Below are positions 31,157 through 39,240 of a DNA stretch of 39,703 nucleotides, one piece after another. This stretch comes from Myxococcales bacterium (lineage in GTDB: Bacteria; Myxococcota_A; Polyangia; Haliangiales; Haliangiaceae). The notes below the pieces were generated by a model, which saw only the letters and a program-made list of their open reading frames with translations, had not been told where the DNA came from and searched no databases. The DNA lies in contig JAAEPE010000937.1 in assembly GCA_024222395.1 (NCBI GenBank), positions 1-39,703 of the forward strand, in the 5' to 3' direction. The translations under genes were made by a program, and so were the position numbers. Numbering within the stretch: position 1 is the stretch's first letter; every line of letters starts with the position of its first letter.

Positions 31157-32821
31157 CTAGAAACGATACGCCAAGCGCAGGAAGGCAGTGACCATGAGCA
31201 CCGCCGGCTGAGCTGTTCGCTCTCCAGCCACGATACTGCCGGTCTTCTGACTCTGATGGGCAAGGTCAATCATTCCCATCGCAAACCAATTCCGCTTCGG
31301 CCGATAGAAGACCACGCCACTAGCGCCCAGGCTCGTTGTATCCGATGTCCCGAAGCACTCCTGAAAGTCGACCTCTGTGGGAGTGCAATTGAAACTGAGA
31401 CTCTGGTCGGTGGCCTTGAGGTAATTGAGATTGACTTCGAACTCACCTTTGCCACCCGCAAAGTCGCGACTTAGATCCAGGCTGGCATAGGTCGACTTGG
31501 AACGGTCGAGATTGGTCGACTTGGATTGATCGAGATTCTCCTCGCCCAGCCCTGAACTTCGATTGACCGAGACACCGATTCGGAAGTCCTTCAGTGAGTG
31601 CCGATCTACTAGCTGGAGTTGAATATCCAGGGCTTGCGCGAGTGGCAACAAGAGGAGGGTCTCATCGGTCTGCACTAAGGTTATTTCGGGTCGCCTACGA
31701 ACTGTTCCTGATGCGCTAACTGCAAAGCGGTTCTGGCTGAAACTCGCCGTACCGCCGAGCTCGCCACTCTCTTGGGCAACGCGTGCGACGTACCATTTGT
31801 TCTGTATCGGCGCCGAGGCCATAGGGTCCAGTGGGTCTAGACGCTGTTGCGCGTGCACATTCAACGTCTCCGTATCTACCCGGTTTACTCGCACAAAGAG
31901 CCGAGTCTGGGAAGTGGGCCTGTGGCTCGCTCCAAGCGATACGTTTGTAATGGCAACACCTTGAGAACCCGCAACGTCAAATACGATGTAGTGATAGATG
32001 TCGGTCTTGCCTGACTGCTGCCAATAGCCGTTGCTCGTGAGAAAGACACGAGCACTCTCTGACAACCCCGTAGAAGCCTCGTCGCCTCTCGGCAGAATTC
32101 CAGCGAGGCCCACAGCACCATAAATACGCTCCTTGCGGTAGCTTCCTCCGGCTCCGGCCACAACGGGCAAGAGCCTGGTTGTAGCGCTCGCAGAGTCGGT
32201 GATGTCGCTTGGTACCGATGGATAGTCGCTGCGCACATCCCGAGCCCCCCTGGTCGGGTATAGCCCAGCGAAGCCAGCGTACTTCCAACTCTCGCCCTTA
32301 TGCTGCTCCACGCGCACTCCGTCGAATCTGACCGAAGCGACTTCGGGCATGACCTGTCGGCCCAATCCGATGTAGTAGTGCTCTCCCCGGTAGGTCAGAT
32401 GCGCCTCTCTGAGATGGAGCTCGTCGCCTCCCCAGGTTCCGGATTGAGCAGCCTTGCACTCAGTCTCGGGATCCATATCGGTGAGCCGAGCCTTGCAGCG
32501 CTCCAATTGCTTTCGGCCTCGGAAGTCGAACTTGAAGTCCAATTTGCCGCCGCCTATGTGTTTGGCATCGAGTTGCAATCGTAGATCGGTGAAGATTCGG
32601 TCCGTCGGGCTTGCGCTCTCGAGCGGGATAGCCCCGCCGTCGTTGCCGCCCGACTCCGTGAAGAAGAAAGTGGACGAAGTAACGCTTCCAGATAGACCAG
32701 TCTTCTTCTTTTCGGCCTTGCTCTCTGGATCCGCTTCGTAGAACGGCGCCTTGTTTTCGTCTTGAGCCTGGGACCGGGTCGGAACAAGCAGAACGACTAA
32801 GGCTATGACGCCAAGTTGCAC
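31157..32821 (-). CDS. Outer-membrane beta-barrel protein of the cytochrome operon
   Basis: The protein has 554 residues. GTG at 32821 starts directly at a signal peptide (VQLGVIALVVLLVPTRSQAQ) and follows the cytochrome stop by 5 bases; a longer start at 32902 would overlap the cytochrome gene. The mature protein alternates amphipathic strands and polar turns (KLDFKFDFRGRKQLE, GEHYYIGLGRQV, GEFEVNLNYLKATD, MVTAFLRLAYRF) and ends in Phe, the classic terminal residue of outer-membrane barrels. By position it is a candidate porin partner for the multiheme cytochrome, comparable in role (not shown by sequence) to MtrB-type porins. It contains a 24-bp tandem duplication. Confidence 0.88.
   Translation of the reverse strand: MQLGVIALVVLLVPTRSQAQDENKAPFYEADPESKAEKKKTGLSGSVTSSTFFFTESGGNDGGAIPLESASPTDRIFTDLRLQLDAKHIGGGKLDFKFDFRGRKQLERCKARLTDMDPETECKAAQSGTWGGDELHLREAHLTYRGEHYYIGLGRQVMPEVASVRFDGVRVEQHKGESWKYAGFAGLYPTRGARDVRSDYPSVPSDITDSASATTRLLPVVAGAGGSYRKERIYGAVGLAGILPRGDEASTGLSESARVFLTSNGYWQQSGKTDIYHYIVFDVAGSQGVAITNVSLGASHRPTSQTRLFVRVNRVDTETLNVHAQQRLDPLDPMASAPIQNKWYVARVAQESGELGGTASFSQNRFAVSASGTVRRRPEITLVQTDETLLLLPLAQALDIQLQLVDRHSLKDFRIGVSVNRSSGLGEENLDQSKSTNLDRSKSTYASLDLSRDFAGGKGEFEVNLNYLKATDQSLSFNCTPTEVDFQECFGTSDTTSLGASGVVFYRPKRNWFAMGMIDLAHQSQKTGSIVAGERTAQPAVLMVTAFLRLAYRF
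31491..31538 (-). repeat. Tandem 24-bp duplication within the barrel gene
   Basis: Two adjacent 24-bp units (31491-31514 and 31515-31538), both starting GTCGACTTGGA, encode NLDQSKST and NLDRSKST in tandem. The unit is a whole number of codons and probably lengthens a surface loop or turn. Confidence 0.85.
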
Positions 32822-32826
32822 ACGAA

Positions 32827-35238
32827 CTACCGACAAACCGACTCCCGATTCGAGCTGACGACGCTGGGTGGCCAAGCATTTGGACTGTGGCAGTCGGAAC
32901 AACTGGTGTAGGCCTCGTGTCCCGCCCCTCCATTCGCCCCAACTGCATCTGCTTTATGGCAACCATAGCAAGTTGGAGAGAGCCCGCCAAAGTTGCCCTC
33001 TTGGTGGCAATCGGCGCAAGGCAGCGTTCGATGTAGGCCGGTCAGATTGCAACCTACCTGGCTGTGGTTAAACCTCGCTGGCGCGAAGGACCACTGGGTG
33101 TGACACGTGCCGCAGCGAGGAGAAAGGGAGTTTGCGTGAATGTCGTCTTGCCGATGGCAGTTGATGCAGAGATTCCCTGATCCCGCGAGGCGCCGATTAC
33201 CGATGTGGCACCGGTCGCAGCTCTGCTGGTCGTGAGCACCCTTGAGATTGAAATCGCCCACATCGTGGAGAGCGAGGATATTGGAGAAACTCTCAGTCGT
33301 GTGGCACGTTGCGCAGTTCGTCCCAAACTGGCCCTTGTGAACCCTAGGCTCCGGATGGCACGCGCCGCCGCCATAGCAGTCGTTTGGCCTAGGTTTGAAA
33401 GTAACGCTCGGGTGGCAATCGGCGCAGCGCACGGTGAGGTGCTTGCCCGTGAGCTTGAACGTGCTCTGAGCATTGTGGTCGAAGATGTTCTCACCAGTCT
33501 CCAAGTGGCAGTTCTCGCACTTCGAGCCCAGGCGCTTCTTGTGGACATCATCCTTTGCGTGACAGCCGACGGCGGAGCAATTACTTGGCGTCTTGGCAAA
33601 CTTCCGAGTGGGGTGGCACTGCACACACTCGGCTATTCGATTATGCAACCCGAGAAGCGGCCAATCAGTATCGTCGGTATGGTCGAAACGCACGGCCTGC
33701 CAAATGCCTGGTTGATGGCACTTGTCGCACTCATCGCCGAGGCGCCCGAGGTGCAGCGAGTCGTCGTGACAGCGCACGCCGCACTGAGCAGGCGTCCCCG
33801 AGTACTCATCGTTGATGTGGCACTTCACGCATTTTACCGCGAGGTGACCTTTGTCGAGTGGCCACGTGCCGCGTAGGCCATGCACCGACTTCACGCCCGC
33901 CGCACCGATCTTCTTTGAGCCCTCCATCTTGTGGCATTCGAGACAGGTCTGAACCCTCTTGCCATCGCGCATCACCTTCTGCCCCTTTGGCTTATCTGTG
34001 AAGTCGTTGTTGTGAACGTTCTTGTGCTCGTGACACCCCATGCAACGCTTGCCGCGATTCGTTGCGTCGCTAACGTTCTGGAATTTGTCGGGCTTCTTCC
34101 CCTTGTGACAACGGCGACACGTTGCATTCGCGTGCTTGCCGCGAAGGGCAAACTTAGTGCGTTTCCCGTGTCTAAAACGATTGGGCTTCCAAGACGATTC
34201 TGGATGGCAAGACTGGCATGCCGGTGGGCGGCCAAAAGCCTTGAATCGCTCTTTGTGCGGGTTGTCGCCAGCGTGGCAATTGGCGCACGCCCGGACTGGC
34301 GCTTTGGCTCCGAGCTTCTTGGTGTGGCACTCATAACAATCGACATTGTTGTGGGCACCGCTGAGATCAAATCGTGTGCGCGCTCTGTGGTTGAAGGAGA
34401 ACTTCTTTAGCGAGCGGTCTTTGGGAGAGTGACACCAATCGCAACTCTTGCGATCAAAGAGCATATCTTTGTGGGGCGAAGCGTGACAGCCAGAGTTTCC
34501 GCAGTTGCCAGGCTTTGCGCGCTTGAGATTGAAGCGCGCCTTGGGATGGCACTTTGCGCAAGCAACATCGATGTGCGTGCCCTCTTGAGGGAATTCGGCA
34601 TGGCTTTTCTTGTTGTGGTCGAAGTCGACTCGAGACTTGGGAGGCCTCCATGACACCTCCGTGTGGCAACGCTCGCACTGCATCAACGTCCTGCGGTCGA
34701 AGCCGTGGGGCTGATCGGATTTGTGGCAACTCCCACAGAGTTTATCCTCTCCGAGGTAGAGACGGCGGCCAGCCTTATTCATATTCTCGTGGCAGTCCTT
34801 GCAGGCAACAACCTTGTGCTTATCGCGCAGTGGCCAACCTGCGAGTTTGTGATCGAATCCCTTCTCGCCCCCCTTCACCGTTCGCCAACCCATCATGTCG
34901 AAGCTGCGCCCCTTGTGCTCGAGGTGACAGTTCTCGCAGGGTTTACCACGAACCTTTGAGGAGGCGTGGTAGCCCTTGCCGGAGCGAATTCGCTTCTTCA
35001 GGTCCTTGTGGTCGTGGCAGTCGAGACACTTGTTGCTATCGACGGTCTTGCTGTTATTTACGTGGCAATCGTTGCACTTGCTTTGGCTGTCCAAACTGGC
35101 ATGCTCTCTTGCGAGTCCTCCGGGACTCGACGAGAAGAAGTCTGATTGAGCCCAAACGCTCCGCCCGCCAAAGACGCATAACAACGCTGTCACCACGCCG
35201 GAGACATAGAATGCGGTTAGTAGTCGGGGAGAATTCAT
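32827..35238 (-). CDS. Very large multiheme c-type cytochrome (26 CxxCH plus 4 variant motifs)
   Basis: The protein has 803 residues with a signal peptide (AFYVSGVVTALLCVFGGRSVWAQ), so hemes would be attached in the periplasm. I count 26 canonical CxxCH motifs and four longer ones: CGNSGCH and CSAVGCH (CX4CH), CGVRCH (CX3CH) and CYGGGACH (CX5CH), giving up to 30 hemes. A recurring unit of the form FxLxGxHxxxxCxxCH (SGAHNNVDCYECH, RGKHANATCRRCH, TGKHLTVRCADCH, KGAHDQQSCDRCH) places a His before each heme as the likely distal ligand and shows growth by internal duplication. Such proteins act as electron wires. The ATG at 35238 is preferred over a TTG two codons upstream. The gene lies 16 bp after the Fe-S protein stop and just before the barrel gene. 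Confidence 0.95.
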   Translation of the reverse strand: MNSPRLLTAFYVSGVVTALLCVFGGRSVWAQSDFFSSSPGGLAREHASLDSQSKCNDCHVNNSKTVDSNKCLDCHDHKDLKKRIRSGKGYHASSKVRGKPCENCHLEHKGRSFDMMGWRTVKGGEKGFDHKLAGWPLRDKHKVVACKDCHENMNKAGRRLYLGEDKLCGSCHKSDQPHGFDRRTLMQCERCHTEVSWRPPKSRVDFDHNKKSHAEFPQEGTHIDVACAKCHPKARFNLKRAKPGNCGNSGCHASPHKDMLFDRKSCDWCHSPKDRSLKKFSFNHRARTRFDLSGAHNNVDCYECHTKKLGAKAPVRACANCHAGDNPHKERFKAFGRPPACQSCHPESSWKPNRFRHGKRTKFALRGKHANATCRRCHKGKKPDKFQNVSDATNRGKRCMGCHEHKNVHNNDFTDKPKGQKVMRDGKRVQTCLECHKMEGSKKIGAAGVKSVHGLRGTWPLDKGHLAVKCVKCHINDEYSGTPAQCGVRCHDDSLHLGRLGDECDKCHQPGIWQAVRFDHTDDTDWPLLGLHNRIAECVQCHPTRKFAKTPSNCSAVGCHAKDDVHKKRLGSKCENCHLETGENIFDHNAQSTFKLTGKHLTVRCADCHPSVTFKPRPNDCYGGGACHPEPRVHKGQFGTNCATCHTTESFSNILALHDVGDFNLKGAHDQQSCDRCHIGNRRLAGSGNLCINCHRQDDIHANSLSPRCGTCHTQWSFAPARFNHSQVGCNLTGLHRTLPCADCHQEGNFGGLSPTCYGCHKADAVGANGGAGHEAYTSCSDCHSPNAWPPSVVSSNRESVCR

Positions 35239-35254
35239 AGACAACAGAGAGACT

Positions 35255-37426
35255 TCACAACGATTTTGTGAATACCAGGTAAATATGGAAGACCGAGATT
35301 GCCGCCATGATCATGCTGAAGGGAACATGTACCTTTTTCCACGAGTGCAGGAGCAACTGAGCACGAGAGGCCAGCACTTTCCGGCGGTTGATGAGCATCA
35401 TGCGCCCGGTCCGGCGAGCCAGCTCCACGCCGCTGGCCTTGGAGATGTTCGCCCCAGAAAATGTGCGTTTGCGCTGCAACCAACGAGATGGGCGGCGCAG
35501 GTCTTCAAGCATCACCCAGAGAAACGATCGCAACATGCCAGCGTTGGCAGCGATGCTCTCGGCGACCTGCTTGTGTGGCTCCAAGATCGCGTCACTTTCT
35601 GCGACCGCATGAGGGAACTCTGCGCGCAGACTGCGCATGGCGCGTTGGTGGTCGAGCTCTTCGAGCTCTCGCCCGCTTAGCAAGTCGGGAACCTGAGTGT
35701 AGAGATAGCGGCCGATTACCCCTGAGATGAAGACGATGACCATGCTCCAGAAGGCAGCCGACACCCAGTTGTCGAGTTTGAACCCTGTGTGCAGAAGAAT
35801 GAACGCCGGCCCCATGGTGCCACTCATCAAGTGGAAGTCGAACCACATGGTGTTGCTTGCGATCTTGCGGAAGCTCTTTGCGCGCCGAAGGGGTACATAG
35901 AGAATCGCCAATAGCATTAGACCGGTGCCCACGTAGCCACAATTGACTGCCAGGTCCGTTCCCGCGCGAAAGCCCACCTTCATCTCTGCAATGACAGGCT
36001 CAAGCCCCTTGGCGCGGAGCAAGAAATATTGAAGCGAGCTCGTGGGCTTGTACATTCGAAGAATGATCTCTGCCGTGGCTAAGAAGAACGCCGTCAGGGA
36101 GAGCCCCCACATCAAGACCGGCGCCAATCGGCCACGTTTTGTCTTGGCCATGCCCGCATCTCGCACGCCGATACCCTCGGTGAACGGCTCGACCGGCAGT
36201 ATCTCGCGGTGGCCGAACGTCGTACCCATGTCCTGGAGCATGCCCGTCGCAGCCTGCGCTTCCGGCGAACGTTCCTGGAAGAGTTCGTAGGCGCTCACTT
36301 CGATGAGCGATCCTGTAGGACAAGCTGAAACACACGCCTGAGTCGAATACTCATAGCAGTGGTCACACTTATTTGCGATGCGCCTCGCCCGGGCCACACG
36401 CCCCTTTCCCGGGCCAAAGTTGAGTGAGCCATCACCGTCTAATCGCAGCTTGAATTCTTCGCGGTACGTCGGATTGCCGGGGTCCGAGATATCCACCATC
36501 TCGATAGCCTCAAATGGGCAGCTTTGGGCGCAGAGCGTGCAACCAACGCAAGAAGTCTCGTTGATGACCACCTCGCGAATATTGGGGGCGAATCGAATGG
36601 AATCGTATTCACAGGGGGTGATGCAGCGCTGGTCTGTGCAAGTGCGGCACGAGAAGACGAAGTCCAACATGCCGAGTTGGTACCCCCCCAGGGTGAGACG
36701 TCGGGCGCCATAGCGCTCTTCACATGCCTCTTCGCACTGTTTGCAGTCGATGCAAGTATCGAGCTGTCGAACGCGGACCATCTCCCCCGACACGGAGATG
36801 CCGTGCCGAATGAAGAAGTCGAGAATCTCCTGTTTCACACCGAGAATGTTGTAGAGTCGGTCTCGCCCGACTTGAATGGCCAATCGCAGCCGGTCCTCAA
36901 AAAACGGAAATTGCACCGCCAGCTCGGACGCCAGCTCGTGGGAGAGCGAGACCACGACCGAGGGCTCCACTGCGTAGAACGCCACATCCCCCCTACTGCC
37001 TGCTACAAGCGCCGCCGAGTTGAAGAGGTCCCCACGCATGAACGTCGCCAGATTCTTGCGCGCGACACGGGAGAGCGGCGGAGGTAGTAGGGCCGAGAGG
37101 TCGTTGCGCTCAGCTTCCGTCATCTGGGAAAATTCGACTTGCGCTTGCTTGCGCTCAGCAATCTTCGCGGGTTCAAAAACCGCGACCGCCACCTGCCCGC
37201 TCGCGACCAGCATCACGCGGGGGCCCAATTCCGGTGCGGCAACATCCTGAGGGTCCGCCACAAAAACGTCGCGCTCGAAGACCTGCCTGCTCACTCCTCC
37301 AAGCACTACGGCTCGCCAAAGAGACTCGTTGGGTATCCCGTCTAAAACCGACATTTGCCGCAGGTCTCGGTAGGCCTGCTGCGTTTCGGGCGAATTCTCG
37401 CCGGGATTGCCCTGGGGTTGCTTCAT
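35255..37426 (-). CDS. Membrane Fe-S oxidoreductase with cyclic-nucleotide-binding-like N-terminus
   Basis: The protein has 723 residues from ATG 37426 (a start at 37693 would add implausible sequence and overlap the divergent gene). The N-terminal ~210 residues resemble a cNMP-binding-type domain (MSVLDGIPNESLWRAVVLGG, FERDVFVADP). Four Cys-rich Fe-S motifs follow: CIDCKQCEEAC (from ~225), CRTCTDQRCITPC, CVGCTLCAQSCP and CDHCYEYSTQACVSACP, a ferredoxin arrangement seen in HybA/DmsB-like subunits. From about 430 there are several transmembrane helices (LAPVLMWGLSLTAFFLA, TGLMLLAILYVPLRRA, MWFDFHLMSGTMGPAFILLH, PFSMIMAAISVFHIYLVF) with multiple His residues, suggesting a cytochrome-b-like membrane anchor. 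It would pass electrons between a quinone or cytosolic donor and the downstream multiheme cytochrome. Confidence 0.92.
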   Translation of the reverse strand: MKQPQGNPGENSPETQQAYRDLRQMSVLDGIPNESLWRAVVLGGVSRQVFERDVFVADPQDVAAPELGPRVMLVASGQVAVAVFEPAKIAERKQAQVEFSQMTEAERNDLSALLPPPLSRVARKNLATFMRGDLFNSAALVAGSRGDVAFYAVEPSVVVSLSHELASELAVQFPFFEDRLRLAIQVGRDRLYNILGVKQEILDFFIRHGISVSGEMVRVRQLDTCIDCKQCEEACEERYGARRLTLGGYQLGMLDFVFSCRTCTDQRCITPCEYDSIRFAPNIREVVINETSCVGCTLCAQSCPFEAIEMVDISDPGNPTYREEFKLRLDGDGSLNFGPGKGRVARARRIANKCDHCYEYSTQACVSACPTGSLIEVSAYELFQERSPEAQAATGMLQDMGTTFGHREILPVEPFTEGIGVRDAGMAKTKRGRLAPVLMWGLSLTAFFLATAEIILRMYKPTSSLQYFLLRAKGLEPVIAEMKVGFRAGTDLAVNCGYVGTGLMLLAILYVPLRRAKSFRKIASNTMWFDFHLMSGTMGPAFILLHTGFKLDNWVSAAFWSMVIVFISGVIGRYLYTQVPDLLSGRELEELDHQRAMRSLRAEFPHAVAESDAILEPHKQVAESIAANAGMLRSFLWVMLEDLRRPSRWLQRKRTFSGANISKASGVELARRTGRMMLINRRKVLASRAQLLLHSWKKVHVPFSMIMAAISVFHIYLVFTKSL

Positions 37427-37600
37427 CGAATCTGGGGAGACCGTGCTTGAGATGCCGCCAGTCGCCTTTGGTCGCCTGGCGGCTGTGCGGCCAGGTGCGG
37501 TATGCTGTTGGCACGTCGAATGCTCGACAACAGTTTCGGCCGAATTGCTCTTGGTTTCAAGAAGTTGAGGTGGTTTCTCCGAGCAATCAGCCAATCCATT

Positions 37601-38125
37601 GTGAGACTCACTTCGCCCCAATGCTCTCTGTTTTTGCTGACGCTGCCGATCGCGTTGGCAGGTCCGGCTCACGGGCAGAATGCCGCGTCCCACGCGTTAC
37701 CAGAAAAGAGTGAGCTTCACCTGGCGATTGGCCCAGTGATGAGCGGGATCCACCTAGAGGGGGCTTGGGACTCGCTGGTCGGGGGCGAGGTGCACCTCGC
37801 TCGCCTATCAAGGACGAGCCCACTGGCAGCGATAGGCACCACCCTTGGAATCGCCTCCTTCGCCAAGACCGACGGGGCACGACTTCAACTCGAATCGTAC
37901 GTGGGACTGCGCCTCTCCTCGGACATCACCCTTGGAATCGCCATCGGTCCGCTTGTCGATTTCTATCCAGCGCACCGCCCTCGTGTTGGAGCTGGTGGAT
38001 CGATCTGGTTGCATGCGGGGGTCGCCCCCTATGTCGCCCTCACCCGGAGCTGGGGGCTGGGTGCGAGCGATCATCTGGATATTTCCATGGGCATGCGCAT
38101 CCCCTTCTCCGTCGCTTCCTTCTAG
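37601..38125 (+). CDS. Small outer-membrane barrel-like protein
   Basis: The protein has about 174 residues from GTG 37601, which directly begins a signal peptide (VRLTSPQCSLFLLTLPIALA, then GPAHG). An in-frame ATG at 37502 would place 33 extra residues ahead of it, so it is less likely. The mature part is rich in alternating hydrophobic strands and Gly turns (ELHLAIGPVMSGIHLEGAW, SYVGLRLSSDITLGIAIGPL, DHLDISMGMRIPFSVASF) and ends in Phe, as do outer-membrane barrels. It is too short for a large porin and may form an 8-stranded barrel. It is divergent from the Fe-S operon. Confidence 0.75.
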   Translation: MRLTSPQCSLFLLTLPIALAGPAHGQNAASHALPEKSELHLAIGPVMSGIHLEGAWDSLVGGEVHLARLSRTSPLAAIGTTLGIASFAKTDGARLQLESYVGLRLSSDITLGIAIGPLVDFYPAHRPRVGAGGSIWLHAGVAPYVALTRSWGLGASDHLDISMGMRIPFSVASF

Positions 38126-38199
38126 CGTCCCAGGCCTTTTCGACAGCCCCCAGAGTGCTAGTATGACTTGGTATTTGAGCGGAGTAAGAGGAGGGACGC

Positions 38200-38796
38200 A
38201 TGCCACAACTAAGCATTCTCGTCGTTGACGACGACCACGAGGTTCGTGAATTTCTTAAGGACTTTCTAGAGGGGGAAGGCTACGCAGTCGGCCTGCTCAG
38301 TGACCCAACGGCAGCCGTTGGCGCCCTTAGAGAGAACCAATACCACCTCATCATTCTCGACCTAATGATGCCCAAACTCTCGGGCATCGATCTGCTAGGG
38401 CAGATTCGTCAGACGGATGATGACGTTGCAATTATTATCCTGACTGGACACCCAAGCCTTGAAACCGCGACGACGTCGATTGAGCTCGAAGTCTCGGCCT
38501 ACATCCGCAAACCCTTTGCTCCACAGGAGTTTCGTGAAGCCATCGAGCGCATCGCGAAGAAGAAGGGTCTTCATCTCTCGCGCGAAGAGGAACTGCACTC
38601 GACCATTGGTCTCACCATACGAGAACTGCGCAAGGAGCGCAGCCTCACCCTCAAGCAAATGTCTAGACGCACAGATCTGAGCGTCTCGCTACTCTCTCAA
38701 ATAGAGAGAGCAGAATCGTCGGCGTCGGTATCATCTCTTTTCAAGGTCTCCACGGCCCTTGATGTGAGCATTACCGAACTCTTCGGTAGCTACTAG
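38200..38796 (+). CDS. Response regulator with XRE-type helix-turn-helix output
   Basis: The protein has 198 residues. GAGGAGGGA lies about 3-6 bases before the ATG, the best ribosome binding site in the window. The receiver domain (1-125) has DDD (10-12), phosphoacceptor D54 (IILDLMMPKLSG), ILTGH and RKPF. The output (about 137-195) is an HTH_3/XRE domain: IRELRKERSLTLKQMSRRT, SVSLLSQIERAESSASVSS and LFKVSTALDVSITELF. A phosphorylation-controlled XRE DNA-binding regulator is an uncommon pairing. The last codon TAC is followed by TAG, which is part of the terminal CTAG of repeat copy E. Confidence 0.94.
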   Translation: MPQLSILVVDDDHEVREFLKDFLEGEGYAVGLLSDPTAAVGALRENQYHLIILDLMMPKLSGIDLLGQIRQTDDDVAIIILTGHPSLETATTSIELEVSAYIRKPFAPQEFREAIERIAKKKGLHLSREEELHSTIGLTIRELRKERSLTLKQMSRRTDLSVSLLSQIERAESSASVSSLFKVSTALDVSITELFGSY

Positions 38797-38954
38797 ACCA
38801 TCGAGTGAAAAGAATGACCTATTATGGTGAGTTCTGATTTTTCGAGTGCAAGGCGCGAATGAGGATTTTGCCGGGGCAAATGACGAAATGAGCAACGCTG
38901 CAATCGGGAAAGCAGGACCATTAGACCGATCATTATTTACGCTCGGCGGTCTAG
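38793..38954. repeat. CTAG-bounded 162-bp interspersed repeat, copy E
   Basis: It starts CTAGACCATCGAGTG and ends CGCTCGGCGGTCTAG, with its core on the plus strand. It is almost identical to copy D. Its first CTAG (38793-38796) contains the stop codon of the receiver-XRE gene. Two strong inverted repeats follow within 160 bp. Confidence 0.93.
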
Positions 38955-38979
38955 TCGCGGGGCTACCCGCGCCGCTGCT

Positions 38980-39086
38980 AGCAGGGCTTTGGTCGCCCGC
39001 TGGCCGCGTTGAGCCTAAGCTTGGCCGTCGCTAGCTTGCGCAGCGGCCAGCGGCCAGTGGCTGAAGACCAGTAGCTGGGCCCTGCT
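38980..39086. other. Nested inverted repeats able to form a long branched hairpin
   Basis: Three pairings are nested in register: AGCAGGGC (38980-38987) with GCCCTGCT (39079-39086), GGTC (38991-38994) with GACC (39066-39069), and CCGCTGGCCGC (38997-39007) with GCGGCCAGCGG (39043-39053). A further AAGCT/AGCTT pair lies inside. No coding frame is credible. It could be a structured RNA, a recombination site or another palindromic repeat. Base pairing was judged by eye. Confidence 0.55.
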
Positions 39087-39091
39087 GAACG

Positions 39092-39114
39092 GGGTGTTTC
39101 TCCACGAAACACCC
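39092..39114 (+). terminator. Strong hairpin, possible terminator or leader structure
   Basis: GGGTGTTTC and GAAACACCC form a perfect 9-bp stem around a 5-base loop. No T-run follows, so intrinsic termination is not assured. It lies about 125 bp before the Dam-type gene and ~300 bp after the receiver-XRE gene. Confidence 0.4.
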
Positions 39115-39240
39115 TACAGTGCCGGGGGCGCTTAGAAAGAAAGTGCCACATATTGAGCCGTTACCGAGCTACACCTACAATGTAGTCCTCAATCATTCCA
39201 AAAACTTGCCCCGGGCTCTCCTCCCCCTCAGCATGAGGTC

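Noticed and set aside
33205..33876. Plus-strand frame of 223 codons opposite the multiheme cytochrome
   Set aside because: It is the antisense of repeated CxxCH codons, which gives recurring Val/Ala-rich sequence; the cytochrome is the real gene.
38846..39034. Frames inside the repeats giving similar peptides (beginning MQGANED) in copies A, B and E
   Set aside because: The frame is shared because the DNA is repeated; an equally similar peptide exists on the opposite strand, copy D lacks the start, and the frame runs into unrelated flanks.
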